Part shown: positions 49,170 to 63,644 of the stretch, in pieces
How the letters are laid out: every line of letters starts with the position of its first letter
Position numbering within the stretch: the first letter of the stretch is position 1
Assembly: GCA_963854835.1 (NCBI GenBank)
Contig: OY978526.1
Coordinates: forward strand, 74,496,418 to 74,560,417
Direction: 5' to 3'
DNA length: 64,000 nt
From: Megamerina dolium
Lineage: Eukaryota; Arthropoda; Insecta; Diptera; Megamerinidae
Position numbers and translations under genes: made by a program
The notes under the pieces: generated by a model
Told to the model about the DNA's origin: nothing
What the model saw: the letters and a program-made list of their open reading frames with translations, nothing else
Database searches by the model: none

Positions 49170-49345
49170 TTCCGGCAGTAACATCTTGCCATGAAATGCT
49201 TCGTAAAAGAGATATGTGACAAAGCTCAGAAAAAGTAATATCTCAACGGTTCCGCCGTTTGGAACCGGCTAATATAAGTAGGTCTCTTCTAATGGCTTTC
49301 AAATTTACTACGCACAACAGTACTAGAGCAGAAACTCTGCGGTAC
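49170..49345 (+). mobile_element. tRNA-derived SINE, copy 5 (head missing)
   Basis: Body only: 'cttccggcagtaacatcttg', 'gacaaagctcagaaaaagta', 'ggaaccggctaatataagta' and 'cgcacaacagtactagagc'. The tRNA-like head is absent. It runs into 'ccctccgagggcacccacag' and three CCTAA units. Confidence 0.8.
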
Positions 49346-51357
49346 CAAAAAGAGCCTTTCTGGCCCAAGTGTATTCCCTCCGAGGGCACCCACAGTAACC
49401 TAACCTAACCTTATTCAGCCATTGTTGGAAATCCTGGATGCTGATAGGAACTTCAGCACTTGAGCCTTTCACCGTTGAGTAAATTTTCTTCCACTTTAGC
49501 GTACACTGTAGAGTTGCGAGTAGAACACCTTCTTGGGTGTTTGCATTGTTCGAATTACCAACATTTTGTTTGTATCCTTCAACATAAGTTTGAAACAATA
49601 CGGTCGTCATAGTTCTTTTTCGGTGTGGACTTCAATTTTTGCAGCGTTTTTTATTTTATATTGACCGAAAGAGTAATTTGTGTTTGAGAATAAGAAAAAA
49701 TTCAGCAGAAGTCGTATCTAACATATACGGTGGCAAAATCTTGATGTCTGATTGCATGAGCCCTAACAAAACATTTTCCATTAGGCCTCCTAGTATTACT
49801 AATATGTATTTACCCTTAAATGCATACCAACATATATTCTTATATGTGTTTTTACATATTTAAATGCAATATATGGCAAAATAAAAATTGAAAGTAGGTA
49901 CTTACAAATAAATTTTATGGCTTTCTAAATTTAAGTTGAAATATTTTAAAATATATATTTCGTTTCATGTACATAATTCTTGTTTCTTTGATAGCTACAT
50001 ACATTTGGTTTTTGTTTTATTTGTTATTTTTACACTTTATCTTACATCATATCCATGATAAGAACATCCACTACAACAATAACATATTTTTGTACATATG
50101 TTATATGGTATGGTGATAAGAAAAATGAATAAAAAAAAAAATGTACATACAGTTGTATTATTATATATATGTTATAGGTATGTAAAAGTATATTTGTATG
50201 ATCTTACATAAATTCAAAACATGCAGATTCCCCAAGTTACCAATACACATACTAAGCAGCAGCACGCGTGTCTTGAATGAGACCATAATATGTATGTATA
50301 CAGAATTTTACATTCTTTTGCAATATGTTCTCTTCATACACTGCCTCGTTCAAGACAAAAACTCTGCCTCTGTTTCATTCATGATATCGCCGCCATACAT
50401 AAATTTATTATGTAAGCCATAATTAAATACATAAATATATATATTCTTATGTACATACATATGCACATACCTTACATATTTATGTATATTCGAGGGAATA
50501 TATAAGTACAAAAAAATGTATAATAATTTTTTTTTTTCGCGGTTCGGTCACACACAAATGAAAGTTTCTAATTCACAGCATGTTCCTGTTGAATTTGCGT
50601 TTTAATGAATAACACAGTGTGGACTACAATATGTTACCATAAGTATTTCAAGAATGTTGGTGGAATATTATTTGGTTTTTTTTTTTTTTTTTGTCAGATT
50701 ATCCAGTACCATCTGCTGCTTCTTCTACACTAATGTTACATCAAATTTACAATTTCACTCACATTCAAATATTCAAGACAAACGCACTACGATTTTATGA
50801 TAATTTGCGTTTTCGATAATTTTTTGGAATCTCAGTAAGAATTAGTACTTTTCCCACGATTTCATGAAAGTGTAAAAATGTTATAGTTTTGTTTTATTTA
50901 AAGTGGTTGAACCAAAATCGAACCCTACGTTAAAAAAAAAAAAAGTACTTGACAGACTGAGGAGGATCAAGCTGAATGAGCTTTCTTATGAGTAGTCCAT
51001 TCCAGCAGACAACTAATGCCCAAATTGTGAGAATACATCGTCAGTTTTTGATATGTTGCTTTAGTCCAATTCTTCAGTGATGCCTATCTTTGTAAGAAGA
51101 AAATAACAGCACTTGACTCCTTGATCTAGTAGCACTGAGAAATATATCTAGTGATGACTGCTAACAATTGAGAACAATGGGCACTATTACTAAATAGTGA
51201 ATGAAATAAAATTGAACACATTTTTAAAATTTTCACTCCGTCTTCCATCGCTTCGAGGAATAGCTCTTTCAACAAAAGTTTGAAACTGGTAAATAACTGT
51301 ATATTCATCGTGGGAAAATATATATCTAGGTCTCATTTATATTGTATTTATAATTTT
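49346..51357. other. AT-rich stretch without recognised genes
   Basis: Holds poly(T)/poly(A) runs near 50530, 50675 and 50935 and short open frames without domains. A 95-residue minus frame (49610-49323) overlaps the end of SINE copy 5 and is unlikely to be real. Confidence 0.55.
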
Positions 51358-51515
51358 AAATGTTCATCCTAGAAGGATCATCCAAAGTGATTGGTGTAAA
51401 TTCCCTTTCATTTTTATTTCATCGAAGGTGTACACTTAACATTTTTGATGAAACAAAAATGAAACGCAGTTTACACCTATCACTTTGGATGATTCCTTCA
51501 TGATGAACATTTTAA
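51358..51515. mobile_element. Foldback (palindromic) MITE-like element, ~160 bp
   Basis: Two arms of about 67-70 bases (51358-51424 and 51446-51515) are reverse complements with few mismatches: 'gttcatcctagaaggatcat' pairs with 'atgattccttcatgatgaac' and 'ccaaagtgattggtgtaaa' pairs with 'tttacacctatcactttgg'. A ~21-base loop separates them. No coding capacity. Confidence 0.85.
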
Positions 51516-53684
51516 ATGATTATATATTTTCCATTAATTATTTGTAATACACTGCCTGTCTTTATAAGCAGCAATGAAACATTTGTAGAGAATATTTGTT
51601 AAAAATTAAAAAAATATTTTGATAATAAAGTTTTAATTAAATTTTAAAATTGTCGAAGAAGATACTTTTTTAAAATAATTCTAAATCATGGAAATTAGAA
51701 AGGATGTTTTTAAGTCCCAGGTGTATCTCATAATCTTAATTGACTCTTGGAAATCCTAAATCATGGCATTTCTTCAACATACTGTCAGTAGCATAATGTC
51801 TGGATTTCATCGCCTAATAATTGTTAAGCAATATTATAGCAAATATAAGAAAACAATATATTATAACAAAATTAAATGTGAGACAGTGAATCATTGCCTG
51901 CTCTGAAACTTGTATGCCTGATATCTATGTACATGCGTAACCTTGAAAAAATGTCAAGGCTTTCTATTAAAGACACAAAGAAAATTTTGCCTTATTTTGA
52001 CGGCATTCTAATTGTGAGAAAAATCATTTAAAATCAATTTTGTGTAATAAATTAGAACATATTGAGCATCTATATATATAAAGGTAATTTCTTGAAACTG
52101 ACATAATAGCAAATTCCATCATCATTGCAAATCGATTTCAGTCATAAATAATTATGAATACATAATCTGTCTGAGTATTTAACAATAAAGAAATTGAAAA
52201 GAGCACTTCATGCCGCTCTAATACCTATTCGAATTGTAAATATGAATATACCAATCTCAATTCGCATCATTTTATACGCTCAATTAAAATTCAATGATAC
52301 ACAATTCTGGACTATTTTTCACATTGGCTTTCACTTCAAGCATTAGCTTGCCTTCATTGTAAATACATATTTTGATGGAAATAATATAAATAAATTGCCA
52401 TTGCTTAATAAAAATTAATTTGAGGAATGTTCTACTTTATTTCAACTCTTCCAACATAAGCATTTTCAGATTTTATGTTTACTTTGTTATTATACCATTC
52501 TATGGAAAGAAAATGCGAGAGCAAGAATCTTAATATTATTTTATAGCTATCATTTATACCAAAATCTGAAATAAACTACAAATTTATATTTATATATATG
52601 ACCATAAGTAAGTAACTGCGATCAACCAACCCCAAACAAGCAACAACCAACTAACTGAGCAAATTGTGTAAATAGGCTATTTGCAGAATGATTTTATTCA
52701 AAGAAATTTCAATGTTGTTTACTGTGTATTAATTTGTTTGTTATTTGTCGAAATATTTGATAGTGAAACTGAATATATTTGTAATAAGGATGAACCAACG
52801 TGAATCGTAATAATTTTCTATTACAATGACCCCAATTGAATGTATTTCCTCCTTTTTTTTCTGTTTGTCTACTTTTTATTGAGATTTATCAATGACAAAC
52901 CTAAATGCAAATTCTTAAGTAATCTTATAGCTATTGTATTTGTGTACATATCAATATAAGCATATACATCCGAGTATATTCGGTTGGAGACAAAGTATTG
53001 TCAGAAGAAGCGCTCGAATTCGCAGAGCACTTCAGAGCCATCTGCAACTTTAACTTTGAAGGATTCGAGTTGAAGTGTGTAAAACTACACAAATTGCTAG
53101 CTAATAATGATGTCGTTGTGTATGTCAATATCTTAGCAACTGAAATCTATTGTGAATTGTTAAAGTATTGTTGATAGATTTATGAGAGTTTGAGTGTTGT
53201 CAATTAAATTCTTCAAAGTTAAAATTATGGTTCCTCATCCACAAGTTCTTTTGCAGATATCTACGGTGTAACTTCAAAAGGGTCGGCACCGCCAGCTGAC
53301 AATGTTGCACTGTTCGTTCGCTACTAATGCGTCAAGTTTGATTTAGATCTAAATAATTATTTTGCATATATAAGTAAAGCTAAGGCTACAGTATTAGCAA
53401 ATGGATTGGGTACGAGAATTAGTGCTTACTCGCACCAGCAATGTGATCACAAATGATCTATTCTGCATCCTAGAAGAACTAGGATCACTGATTTTTTGTT
53501 TTAGGAAAATAAATAGGTCAACTGATTGACCATTTTCACGAACCTCGTTCAAGGTAGGGTTAACCATCGGATTATTATGTGTTTCATCGTTTCCTCTTTC
53601 ACGAGGAGGAGGAGCTCTAGGTCTAGTCTGTATATCAGTGTTAATCCTATTTTGTGAAGCCATAAATTGCGTTTAAAAATATAA
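51516..53684. other. AT-rich stretch, mostly featureless
   Basis: No repeat family or exon recognised except the minus-strand open frame at 53394-53663, listed separately. Confidence 0.55.
53394..53663 (-). CDS. Hypothetical Pro/Arg/Asn-rich open frame, 89 residues
   Basis: Starts MASQNRINTDIQTRPRAP and continues PPRERGNDETHNNPM. The first ~50 residues have a composition unlike random AT-rich translation (Pro, Arg, Asn, Gln, Thr) and could be a genuine exon or the N-terminus of a retroelement gag-like protein. A GTAAGC possible donor lies at about 53434-53429. No domain recognised. It abuts SINE copy 6. Confidence 0.25.
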   Translation of the reverse strand: MASQNRINTDIQTRPRAPPPRERGNDETHNNPMVNPTLNEVRENGQSVDLFIFLKQKISDPSSSRMQNRSFVITLLVRVSTNSRTQSIC

Positions 53685-53858
53685 ATAAATATGTGACATT
53701 TAAAGCCCGCTAGTTGGCCGAGCTTCTCTTCCATTACTGTTGTGCTTGTTAAATTTTGGACAGTATTAGAAGGGACCTACTTATTTAGCCGGTTTCGAAC
53801 GGTAGAAGTCTTGCGACATCATTTTTTCTGAGCTTTGTCGCAGAGTTCTTTTAGAAGG
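53685..53858 (-). mobile_element. tRNA-derived SINE, copy 6 (tail half only)
   Basis: Antisense body and tail: 'aaatatgtgacatttaaagc', 'ggccgagcttctcttccatt', 'agaagggacctacttattta' and 'tgagctttgtcgcagagttc'. Stops before the region that joins the head. Confidence 0.85.
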
Positions 53859-56800
53859 ATTGGGCTTTCTGTTCTAAATATTTCTTCTGCGTCTGCCTTT
53901 TCAATATCATTATGATCTTCGTGCCGTTTAGAGCTTAAATAACTGTCTGGACGTTATGTTTCTTTGTTTTTTTTTTTCCACTCTACTTTGTGACCTCAGT
54001 GAGATTCTGGAGATAGATTCGGCTGAGTTGCTAAAAATAGACATCGCTATTAATTGTTCTACGTCTTTTGGTATTGCCAAAGGACTATACTTAGTTTTTG
54101 TTAGTTTATCTCTTCTTTTGCGAACTTTTTCTTATTTGAAGGTGTTGGGATTTTAAATTTATCATATTCTCTATTACTAGTGTACTGGTTCTTCTCATTG
54201 CATCTATTGAAAATTAGCATCAAAGCGTTTGCAGATTTATTGGTTTATATTGAATTGTTTTATGTTTCATTTTAGCCCATCAAGTGCGTGATCCGTAAGG
54301 TATGGGCTTATGTTATGCCTTCAAAATATAAACAAAATCCGATAACAAAATGTATACAAACTCTAATTACAAAATGAATAGTATAAAATGAACCGAGACA
54401 GGGAGATAAATCTTAATTTCATTGGAAGAAAAAACTTTAAGGTCGACCACAAATCTCACTTCAACCTGAAAGAGCCACCGTTCAGGTTCCACACGAATTT
54501 ACTGTAAAATATTGTCATAAATTTTTAACTGCTTTTAAACTGATCATATATGACATGACCAAATGAGAAAAAGTTTGTGTTCAAAGCGGCATGCAGTCAA
54601 GGACTGACAAGGACTGCCACATCATATTTATATTATGTGACTGACAAAAACTGATGGACTGTAGTTTGTTAGTTTTGATACATCCAACGCATAGTTCTCG
54701 ACTGCTGCCATCGGAAGTTTATTTGATCTCTAGGCACAACTGTTCTTTACTGATGTAAATTTGGGTTGAGGAAAGGTCTGTCACATTTACTCTATTGACT
54801 TTTATAACTAAAAAACCGCAAATGTTTCAGAATAATGGAGTGATTGTTCTTAAAAAAGCCCCTATATAAATTTTCTGAGAGTAATATTAATCCACTGCTA
54901 AAAAATTTTAGAAATATTCTGTTCGATATTCGATGAATTTCATTTATATCATAAAGGAGAGTGAGAATTGCCTAACGAATTTTTCCCCAACGTAGTTTAT
55001 TAAAATATTTTGAGAAGAGGATGAGTTCATACAATATGGCGATAATGTAAGAATAAACAAATTAAAAAAGGTTAAAGCTCAAAAGAAAACTTCATAAAAA
55101 TAAATAAATATGTATACTCATAGATATGTTAGATACTTCTTAAGAATAAAATTTGGAATTACAAAAAAAAAAAAAAAAAAAAAAAAATTCAATAATAATT
55201 ATTTGCAAAGGTTGAGTATTCAACATAACTATATAAAAGTAAGTACCTATTGTATTAAGTAGCCACTTATTATCTATAACAATGGGCATACAAATTTAAT
55301 ATTTAATTTATGAATTTTTATCATTTCTGAATTGCTGGGTAATTTCATTTACAAAACAATACAAAGTTATCTAAATTTTGACATTGGCCGATAAGATAAG
55401 AATTATTCGCAGGGATGAAACACAATGAAACACAAACCCTTGCGGGGTTCCTAACGTGAAACTTTTGTTTCTACCATTTCCTAGGTCATGCCAAAAATTA
55501 TTGCGCTTTTGTGCTAGCACGCGAAAATAACAAAAGAAATACATATAGAAATCATAATTCAATTATCATGTTGCAAAGTTTTCATTTTGCTGTTTTGTTT
55601 GTTTCATTTTTCTTATACTGTGGCGACAACGGCCTATGCAACAAATGGACACAGAGGTCGAAATAGCAAAATTTGTCAAGCATAATAATATGCACCTACT
55701 TTAGCAATGGCCACATTTATTGTGTTATTATATAGCAAAAAGTTTTCACAGAAAACTTTTTAAATGAGTTCATTGTATACATACTCAAATGTAGGTATAT
55801 AAATAGTATATAATGGAAGTGTATGTGTTTATTGCATATATTTATATATACTAGGGTTGTCGGTTATTAGAGTCTTTGAAAATATCGGTTAATGGTTGAA
55901 ATAAATGTTATCTATGGGTATAAACATTAAAATGATTCGAGTTTGGGCCTCCTAAATGAGAAAATCGTAGTTAAAATTGAATTTTGTATGGATCGCCTTT
56001 AAATGTGGCATATAGAGGGTAAATATGTTCCGAAAAATTTTTAAAGAGAAAAAATTAATAGAAGCCAGCTATACATTTGGTTGTTCCCAATTGATTTTCC
56101 TATTTTTTAACACCATCGAATCCACTTGATGCCTGCTATTTTTAGCTCCAGCTTTTTTACTCGTGAACCCATAAAATATGATGGATTCTAGTATCAAAAT
56201 CATAGAGACATCCACTAGAAGTTTCCATTTTTATTTCAAAGTAAAACATATACAATTGTATTTGATGGTGAAATACAATTATGTTGAGTCACAAAACACT
56301 CTTTGGCAATTATTTTTGAAAGGTAATTATTGTTGCGGTGTTGGTTGTTCCATGATGATTTGCTAAACGATGTTGAATAAAAATGACATAACAGTTTGAC
56401 TTTAGTTACGTGTTACGTCACAAAACCCTATCTATCTGCGTAGATCGGCTCGAAACGGTTTAAAATGAATGAAGAAAAAATATGCATTAGAATATACATT
56501 TTAAGTGTTTAAAGAAAAAATGAGTTCCAAAAAATTCATTATTCATATAAATTTATGAAAAAGTAAAATTATGCGAAATTTCAGATTGAATCGTTTTTTG
56601 GAATATGATCTATATTCACTCAATTATACGGTTAACTAACAGCAAAAACAAAATAAAAATGGCTAACAGAAATGACTACCCTAATATATGCAATATATAT
56701 TATTTCGCGTTCTTTTCTAGGGGCAGCGAGGAATTGATAACTTCAAAATAAAATTTGGCAATTGAATTAACTACAAAATAAGAAAGAGAGCGAGAGCGAG

Positions 56801-59800
56801 AGAGAAGGAGAAACATGTTATTTAATGAAATTAGATTATGGTAAAAATAATGTATGTAAACACTAAAAATCTGCATTGTAAATTGCTTATAACATTGTTT
56901 AACGAAAATTGTAATGAATTCCGCAAAATAGAAAAACGTCATAGAATACAAGTTATAAAAGAACAAATTGAAACGAAAAGTTTATTCGAAAAAATGTTTC
57001 TATCAAAATGAAATAACTAATTAAAGAAAGTGAAATAGAAACTCAAATACTCTGAGCTGCTAAATATAGTTCGCATATTTTTTTTTTGTATAGACATCGT
57101 CGGCATCTTATAGCTTAAGAAATATATGCTTTTTATACGTATGCGTACAATTTAGCAAAGATTCTCATATTCGTCATTAATAAAATCCACACACAACTAT
57201 TAATTTACAAAAATATTATTATAATTATATTTGTGGTGCATTTTAGTCATACAATTGAACAAAATTAAGGAATTACAATTTTTCATAGGAGAAACAAAAG
57301 CCTAAACCAATTTACTTATTATTATGTACATTGAGGAGTTTATTAAAATATTTCCAATTTGTGCAATACTTACAATAAATTTCAATTTATTATTTAAAAT
57401 TGTTCAAAATATTATATTTTTATAATCACTACGATATACATTTTTTCTATGTACAATCATTGGGCGCATCCTTTTAGATATGTAAGTTTTTTTTGGCGAA
57501 GCTGCTTCATTTTAAATTTTCTTGTATACATTAAATGTTAAATTGATATAGTAAGTATTGTGTCTGAAAAAATTAATTCAACTTGTTAATTCATAGTGCT
57601 TTCACAAACAATTTCGTGCTCGTGATAGGGCTTGATAATAAAATGCCTCAGTAGAGTGGTATTTCTAGTAAGTTCTGAGATAAATATTAATTAGGCTAAT
57701 TTGGGCTTTAATTCAGAGCAGTCGGAGCTGCCGCTCTCATGCCCAAGACGGACTAATTTAAGCATTAATGGGGACAAAGTCCAAGCATGGAGTTTAGCTC
57801 ATGTTAAGTCACTAATTACGTGGATATATTTGGATTTCGTACGGAAAAAAAATTGGAAATTTATCAAGTTTAAATTTGAGTGAAGTGTTGATCAACCAGA
57901 TCATGAGGCATTGATTGGAGGAAGTGATCATCTGAAAGAGCAATGTTTGCGCTATGCGGCAGGTGTGGAAGAACATTCCAGATCAGCGCATCCAAAATGT
58001 TCTTGATGACTTTTGGAATATCTGGCAGAGCCTTTAACTCATATAGCACCTAATTCCCATGTTTTTGGAACATTCCCAACGCTTAGAGACGTTTCGCGAA
58101 GGTTATGCGGCCAATTCTTAGTGATTTTGCAAGTTTGTCTTACGATGGACATTAGGCTACTCTGGATTCTTCGTCTTTTATGCCCAAAGTTATCATTTCT
58201 AAACCGCAGAAACTACCATATTAAAGATAAATATATAATATATTTAATATATTAATATATTAATATTTAATAAATATTAAAGATAAATATAAAGAGTTTA
58301 GTGTCGATTGCTGATCTCATCATTTTTTTGACATTAACCCTTAAAGGGTAAAGTTATTTTATATACACTATTCGTTGATTCGACGAAGTCTGTTTTAAAA
58401 CTTTAATTTATTTAATTTACATTTGAGTGTTTGAAAATGCTATGTTCAAAATTCCGAAGAACATGCACATGGGGGAACGATTAGGAACTTAACACTGCAC
58501 ATCTGATCAAAATGTTGACCCCTTCTTTAGTGCTTCTTTGTACAAGTCGACCCTGCAAGGCTTTTTATTTTCGGTATTTATAAATTCTTCTTCGTTGCAA
58601 GGAGACAGCATGAGTGAGTGAGTGAGAAGATAGATGTATCGCATTTTCGGCCCTTTCTCAATTCTTTTGGAATCTTCTATTTATTTGAACCTTAAATTTC
58701 CACAAGGGTTAGGTTGTATGACTTATTTGGTGTGAAAACGGGCATTTTCTTTCGCCGTCCAAAATATTCTTTGAATTCATACTGAGAGTTCCCAGAGAAA
58801 GACTTCTAGCTACTTTCAGGGCATGTTAAGAAAGTGTACCAATGCTAACTTTTGGTGAAGTTAAAAAGTGAGTCTTACAAATATTGCTCACAAACAAATC
58901 ATAATCACTGAAATAATCCAACATCTTAAAGATAATACATATACAGTTGACACTATCGATTCCAAATCGTCATTAATACGAAATCAGTCTGTATGACATC
59001 CTTCTAATTGGAAAGAAAGCAGAGTTGAATGGGCCTTGTCGCGAAATAGGGCAAGGCGAAGTATATAGTATCAGCAAAAAATTGGCCATCTTGGAAAACA
59101 CGTAACTGTTGACATCTAAGTTTTCGATGGAATCAAGAACTTGGAATCACCACTAACACTTGTAATGACGCCAGTCTGGAGATTATGCAAACATATGCTA
59201 CTTTGGACTAATTCGAGACTTCTTTTGAAGCTTTTCTCAAGAAAAATTGTTAATGTTAAATAAATTGTCACTTGATTGCCAACAAATGTGCTACATTTGA
59301 AAGAATTAAGTTGATAAGCACCTTATATGTATATGAAAATTTATATGATATATGAATTATTTAAAATATAATATATTTTATAAGTACATTTACATGTTCG
59401 TCAATATTACCATTAACCACTAGTAATGTCACGAACATCTTCTCTTTTCTCTTTGACATATTCATAATAAATTAAAAAATTAAATTCATATTTGTGGCAG
59501 ATTTTATTCAAGAAGTCTATGCTTGTTGTTAATATGTATTCAGTTAAAGAAACACCCGCAAATACACAACACACACACACACACTTATATATATAAATAT
59601 GTGTTAATTCACATATCCTTACACATAGTAGACCAGCCGTTACGGATGTTAATCTAAACGAGGTAATGCTTATTTCGTATAATTAAATTGCAAAATGATT
59701 TCAAACATTCCTGAGTACATAAATGACGTGCTAACACATACTACGCGTATGGTACATATATGTGGGTACTATTGTATATGTATACCATACACTCATATAT

Positions 59801-60999
59801 CGTATGTAGGTATAAAGTATGTGCAAACTCATGAAAATTATGAAAATAAATTTTTGCGCAATACAAATCGCATAAAAATCATATGTACTCACATGTAATA
59901 TAGTCATATATGATTGTACCGTGATGGTACATATATGTATATGTACACATATTTGCACAATATTTAGGGTGACTTTAATTAGCTTATAAATATATTGTAC
60001 TCGTGCATATAAATACTTTCAAATGTAATGAATAAATTGCTGCAAAATATGTTTGCAGATTATGTATGTATTTTCGAACTTTGTGAAAATCTAATAGCTT
60101 TTATATGTGAGAGTACTCTGCGAGCAGATATCAATTTGGCAAATATACAAATGTTTATATGGGTATATACATAGTGTGCTGTAGTATATGCATGAGTACG
60201 TACATACGGGTAATATATTTATTTACGAGTAAAAGTATATAAAAATTAACTTTTTTAATTATACTCTATTTATAGTACAAATTGTAGAGTAGAACTTTAA
60301 TGAAAAATATTTAGTGTTGTTTTCTTCAGATATTTGATCTTAGTTTACGATAGAAATACATTATGAATATTCCCAAAATAGCATATTTCGGTTATAGTGA
60401 TACAAAAATTTGATTTGATGTGGAAACATGTATCACGAAATAAAATTGATGGCAATGCCTTTTCTTTATTTTATTTTATATATTTTATTAGCAGTACCTG
60501 GTATTACTATAAATCATGACATATAAATAATATTTATGCTTTAAATGGAAAATATAGTTTGAACAAAATAAATAAAAACTAGTTGAGTAAACTTCCGATT
60601 TTGGTACAATATTCCACTGACTAAGTATGTAGGGTTTGTCCTACTACCACCTTAACTCTAACTCTAGCTTTAATTATAGTTAATGAAAGCTATTTAAAAA
60701 AGACAGTCGTGACCTAAGTAATAGTGTTTCTAAAATTCGAAGATTCTATAAAAGCATATGTAATAGGTAAGTATTTTAATTGCGATATCATAATTTTCTT
60801 TCATTCCGTCGATAAATGCATATCAACATCTAACTCTGTCAGGTCGTATAGCACTTATTTTGGTCATCATCGACTAGGCGTCCCATCCAAAAGAAAGATG
60901 TTATACTTTATATTGCAGTTTTTCCGTGTCGCTTGACCACGCCACGAGCGCGATCCTAGAACTACCCGACTTAACAAAGAAAATACAACCCATTTGGGA
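53859..60999. other. Long AT-rich stretch without recognised genes
   Basis: Contains a fragment of the 170-bp repeat family (about 55.93-56.10 kb), a GA tract (56781-56810), A-runs (55.17 kb), a small TGAG run (58.61 kb) and a CA run (59.56 kb). The open frames at 57701-57883 and 58013-58255 have no recognisable domain. No convincing exon. Confidence 0.55.
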
Positions 61000-61660
61000 A
61001 AAATTTTCTTTATTTCTCAATATAATCTTTTTTTAGCTTGATATTCTGTAGCTTCGATACCTTGTTTATAGTATGAACTGTCTAGCTCATTAAAATAGCC
61101 ATCAACAGACTAAATCTGGAGAATAAGGTGCATGCTGAAGCAATTCGAGCTTTTACTAATTGATTTTGGCCATCGAAATTGCGGATGTGTGAACTGGTGC
61201 ATTATCTTGATGAAACAACACTTTCTTTTTCGCCAAATGCGGCCTGTTTTCTTTCATTTCATCACTTAAACGCTGCAACAAATTTGCATAATACTTGCCG
61301 TTGATTGTTTTTTCTTTCTGAAGATAATCAATAAAAATTATCCCACGTGCATCCCAAAAAACCTACGCCATAACCTTGTCTGCAGATGGAATTTTCTTCG
61401 CCTTCTTTGGACATGATTCTCCCCTTTCAGTCCATTGTTTTGACTGCTCCTTTGTCTCAGGTGTGAAGTGATGGAACCATGCCTCATCCATGGTTATGAA
61501 TCGACGCAAAAACTCGGCTTTATTGCTGTTAAACATCGTCAAACTCTCTATAGAAACATCTTCACGACGTTGTTTTTGTTGTTGTGAGCAAACGCGGCAC
61601 CCATCTTGCACACAGCTTTTTCATCTCCAAATTATCGGTGAATATACGATGTGGATAGCA
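61000..61660 (-). pseudogene. Second mariner transposase relic
   Basis: Minus-strand reading MKKLCARWVPRLL (one frame), then QQQKQRREDVSIESL, FLRRFITMDEAWFHHFTPE (first Asp), KAKKIPSADKVMA, a TAG, VFWDARGIIFIDYLQK, VLFHQDNAPVHTS (second Asp), AKIN plus a stop, and LLQHAPYSPDL. A deletion removes the third Asp region before VDGYFNELDSSYYKQG. A different mariner lineage from the 30.4-kb copy. Inactive through stops, a frameshift and the deletion. Confidence 0.9.
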
Positions 61661-63644
61661 GGTCGTTGTATCCGGTATTCGATGCTGATGCAAAAGGAGT
61701 TCGTCGATCTACCTTTCTGTTTATGGATATCGAAAACTCTAAGAATCTTTCACAATCGTAAAAGGGAAATTTTTGCAATATTGTCTGAGATGATAGGAGT
61801 GACTTTTCAATGGCCGAACGAGCGTAAAGCAGTTACTAAGTGTTAAGTGTAAACTGCTATTTGATATAATTTTTTTTTTTTGAGGAATGCATTGCCAGCA
61901 TACTTCAATTTTAACATGCACAAAAGAAAAATTCAGCAGGCATTTATCGAAGGTTCTTCGGGTAACTACACGGTGAGAAAGTCTGAAATGTGTTATAGTG
62001 GAGTTCCGAGAACAAACCTGGTTTTTTAACCGCAAGTAAAGTATGCAGTTTTATTTGACACGACCAGACCTGGAACCTCCACTATAAGATTTCCTAGCTA
62101 TTACAGCTTTGTTCCATTCTGTATCAGAGTGTTATTTATATGTCCTTTCATTGATATTGAATCATATGCTATTATATATTATTTTGAATTGATTCATTTG
62201 AATTTTTAACCCTAGTATTTCCGTTGCTCAAAACACTTCATTTGACGTTTTGCCAACTAATCTCAGTTCCCCTGAGAGTCGTCAATAGAGCCGACTATCT
62301 TGCACTATCCTCAGCGAGCTAATGGAAAAAGGAAAACACTATCTTCCTATATTACTTCTCGCTTTGCATGAGATTCATATAATAAGATTAGGTGTCGTGA
62401 ATCGTTTTCTAGGCATAAACCTGCCTGCAGAGGCGTCTCATATTTCTTTCAATGCTTATTGTTTTATAAACACTTAGCCGCCTTTGAGAATATCTTTGGC
62501 AAGGACGAAACATCTGTTACTGGGAATGTGTTTCCTTGATAATTTGTTATACTAAACGGCAGTCAATCTACCAGGATACCTAAATTCTACTGGCTGGGTT
62601 TAGTATCAGGCTCCTATTCGGGGAGTGTTCGATGAGGAAGTAGGTTTTAAAACGGCACTACAGCTTTCTTTTGTGACCCATAGTAGGTATATGTGAATCA
62701 GTGTAACCGATCTAGCCGACCGATTTCAAAATCAACATGGATTCTAATCATTTATATAAAACAGTGGGTAATACCAAATACTTGTTTTTTTTTAGCAAAT
62801 AACGACAATGAAACAATAAAATTAAAGAAAAATTTCATCAAAATATGGAACAAAACAAATAATTTTGTATCTACGACTGATTTTCAAGTTCTTCGAATTT
62901 TTTCTGTGCTTGTTTCTTATACTTGCAAGCTAAAAGCGCGCTAATAAAAGAAGATTTACTATAAGGAAATAATATATTTTTTTCTTTTCCTACTATATTT
63001 CTGAATGAATACTTGAAGCAGAAAACTAACAATGAGGAAAAATGAAAGGAAATCACAGTTTTTCTGTGTAAATGAGAAAGAATAGCGACACTTTTATTAC
63101 GAATAGTCTTCCTTTTTTTTTTATTCTTTATGTTTTGTTTTAGGTTTTGTTGTTAGTTTTTGCTTTGATTGCAGAACCGAAAATGTTCTTTGATTAACAT
63201 TCGCTGTCTCTTAATGAACTGAATACATTTGCCTGACATACAGATACTCGTATATACATACATGCGAAGGTATCTTTATAGTTATACTTGAAGATGTTGA
63301 AAAAATCGTTGTTTTTTTTTGGCTATGCAAAAAAAAAAACGTTCATTATTTTCAATTGCGAGAGCAACTTTTGCTTTCGCTCTATTTTAACGGAGGAAAA
63401 GTTTTATCATTCATAACGAATTAGTGGTGATTGCACTTAAAATAGAAAATCTATAAAAAAAAGCAATAAAATAAATATAATAAAAATAAAATAAAAAAAA
63501 AAAAATTAAAAAAAAAAAAAAACGCTTCAGTGCAAATCGGAAAGGGAAACCACAATCAGAAATGAACACGCTTCAGAAGAATAATAAAACTTGATGTGAA
63601 CCGGCAAGGTAACCCAATTTATACAAATACTTATAAATACTTAC
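61661..63644. other. AT-rich stretch without recognised genes
   Basis: Open frames here lack domains; the part to about 62.05 kb may include the decayed N-terminal end of the neighbouring mariner. An A-run region lies at 63.44-63.52 kb. Confidence 0.5.

Noticed and set aside
49396..49414. CCTAACCTAACC resembling the insect telomeric pentamer
   Set aside because: Only about three units, beside a SINE fragment, and flies lack this telomere type. Most likely part of a dispersed repeat.
60830..60990. GC-richer patch resembling a 5S rRNA piece
   Set aside because: No alignment to the conserved internal control region of 5S rRNA could be made by eye.
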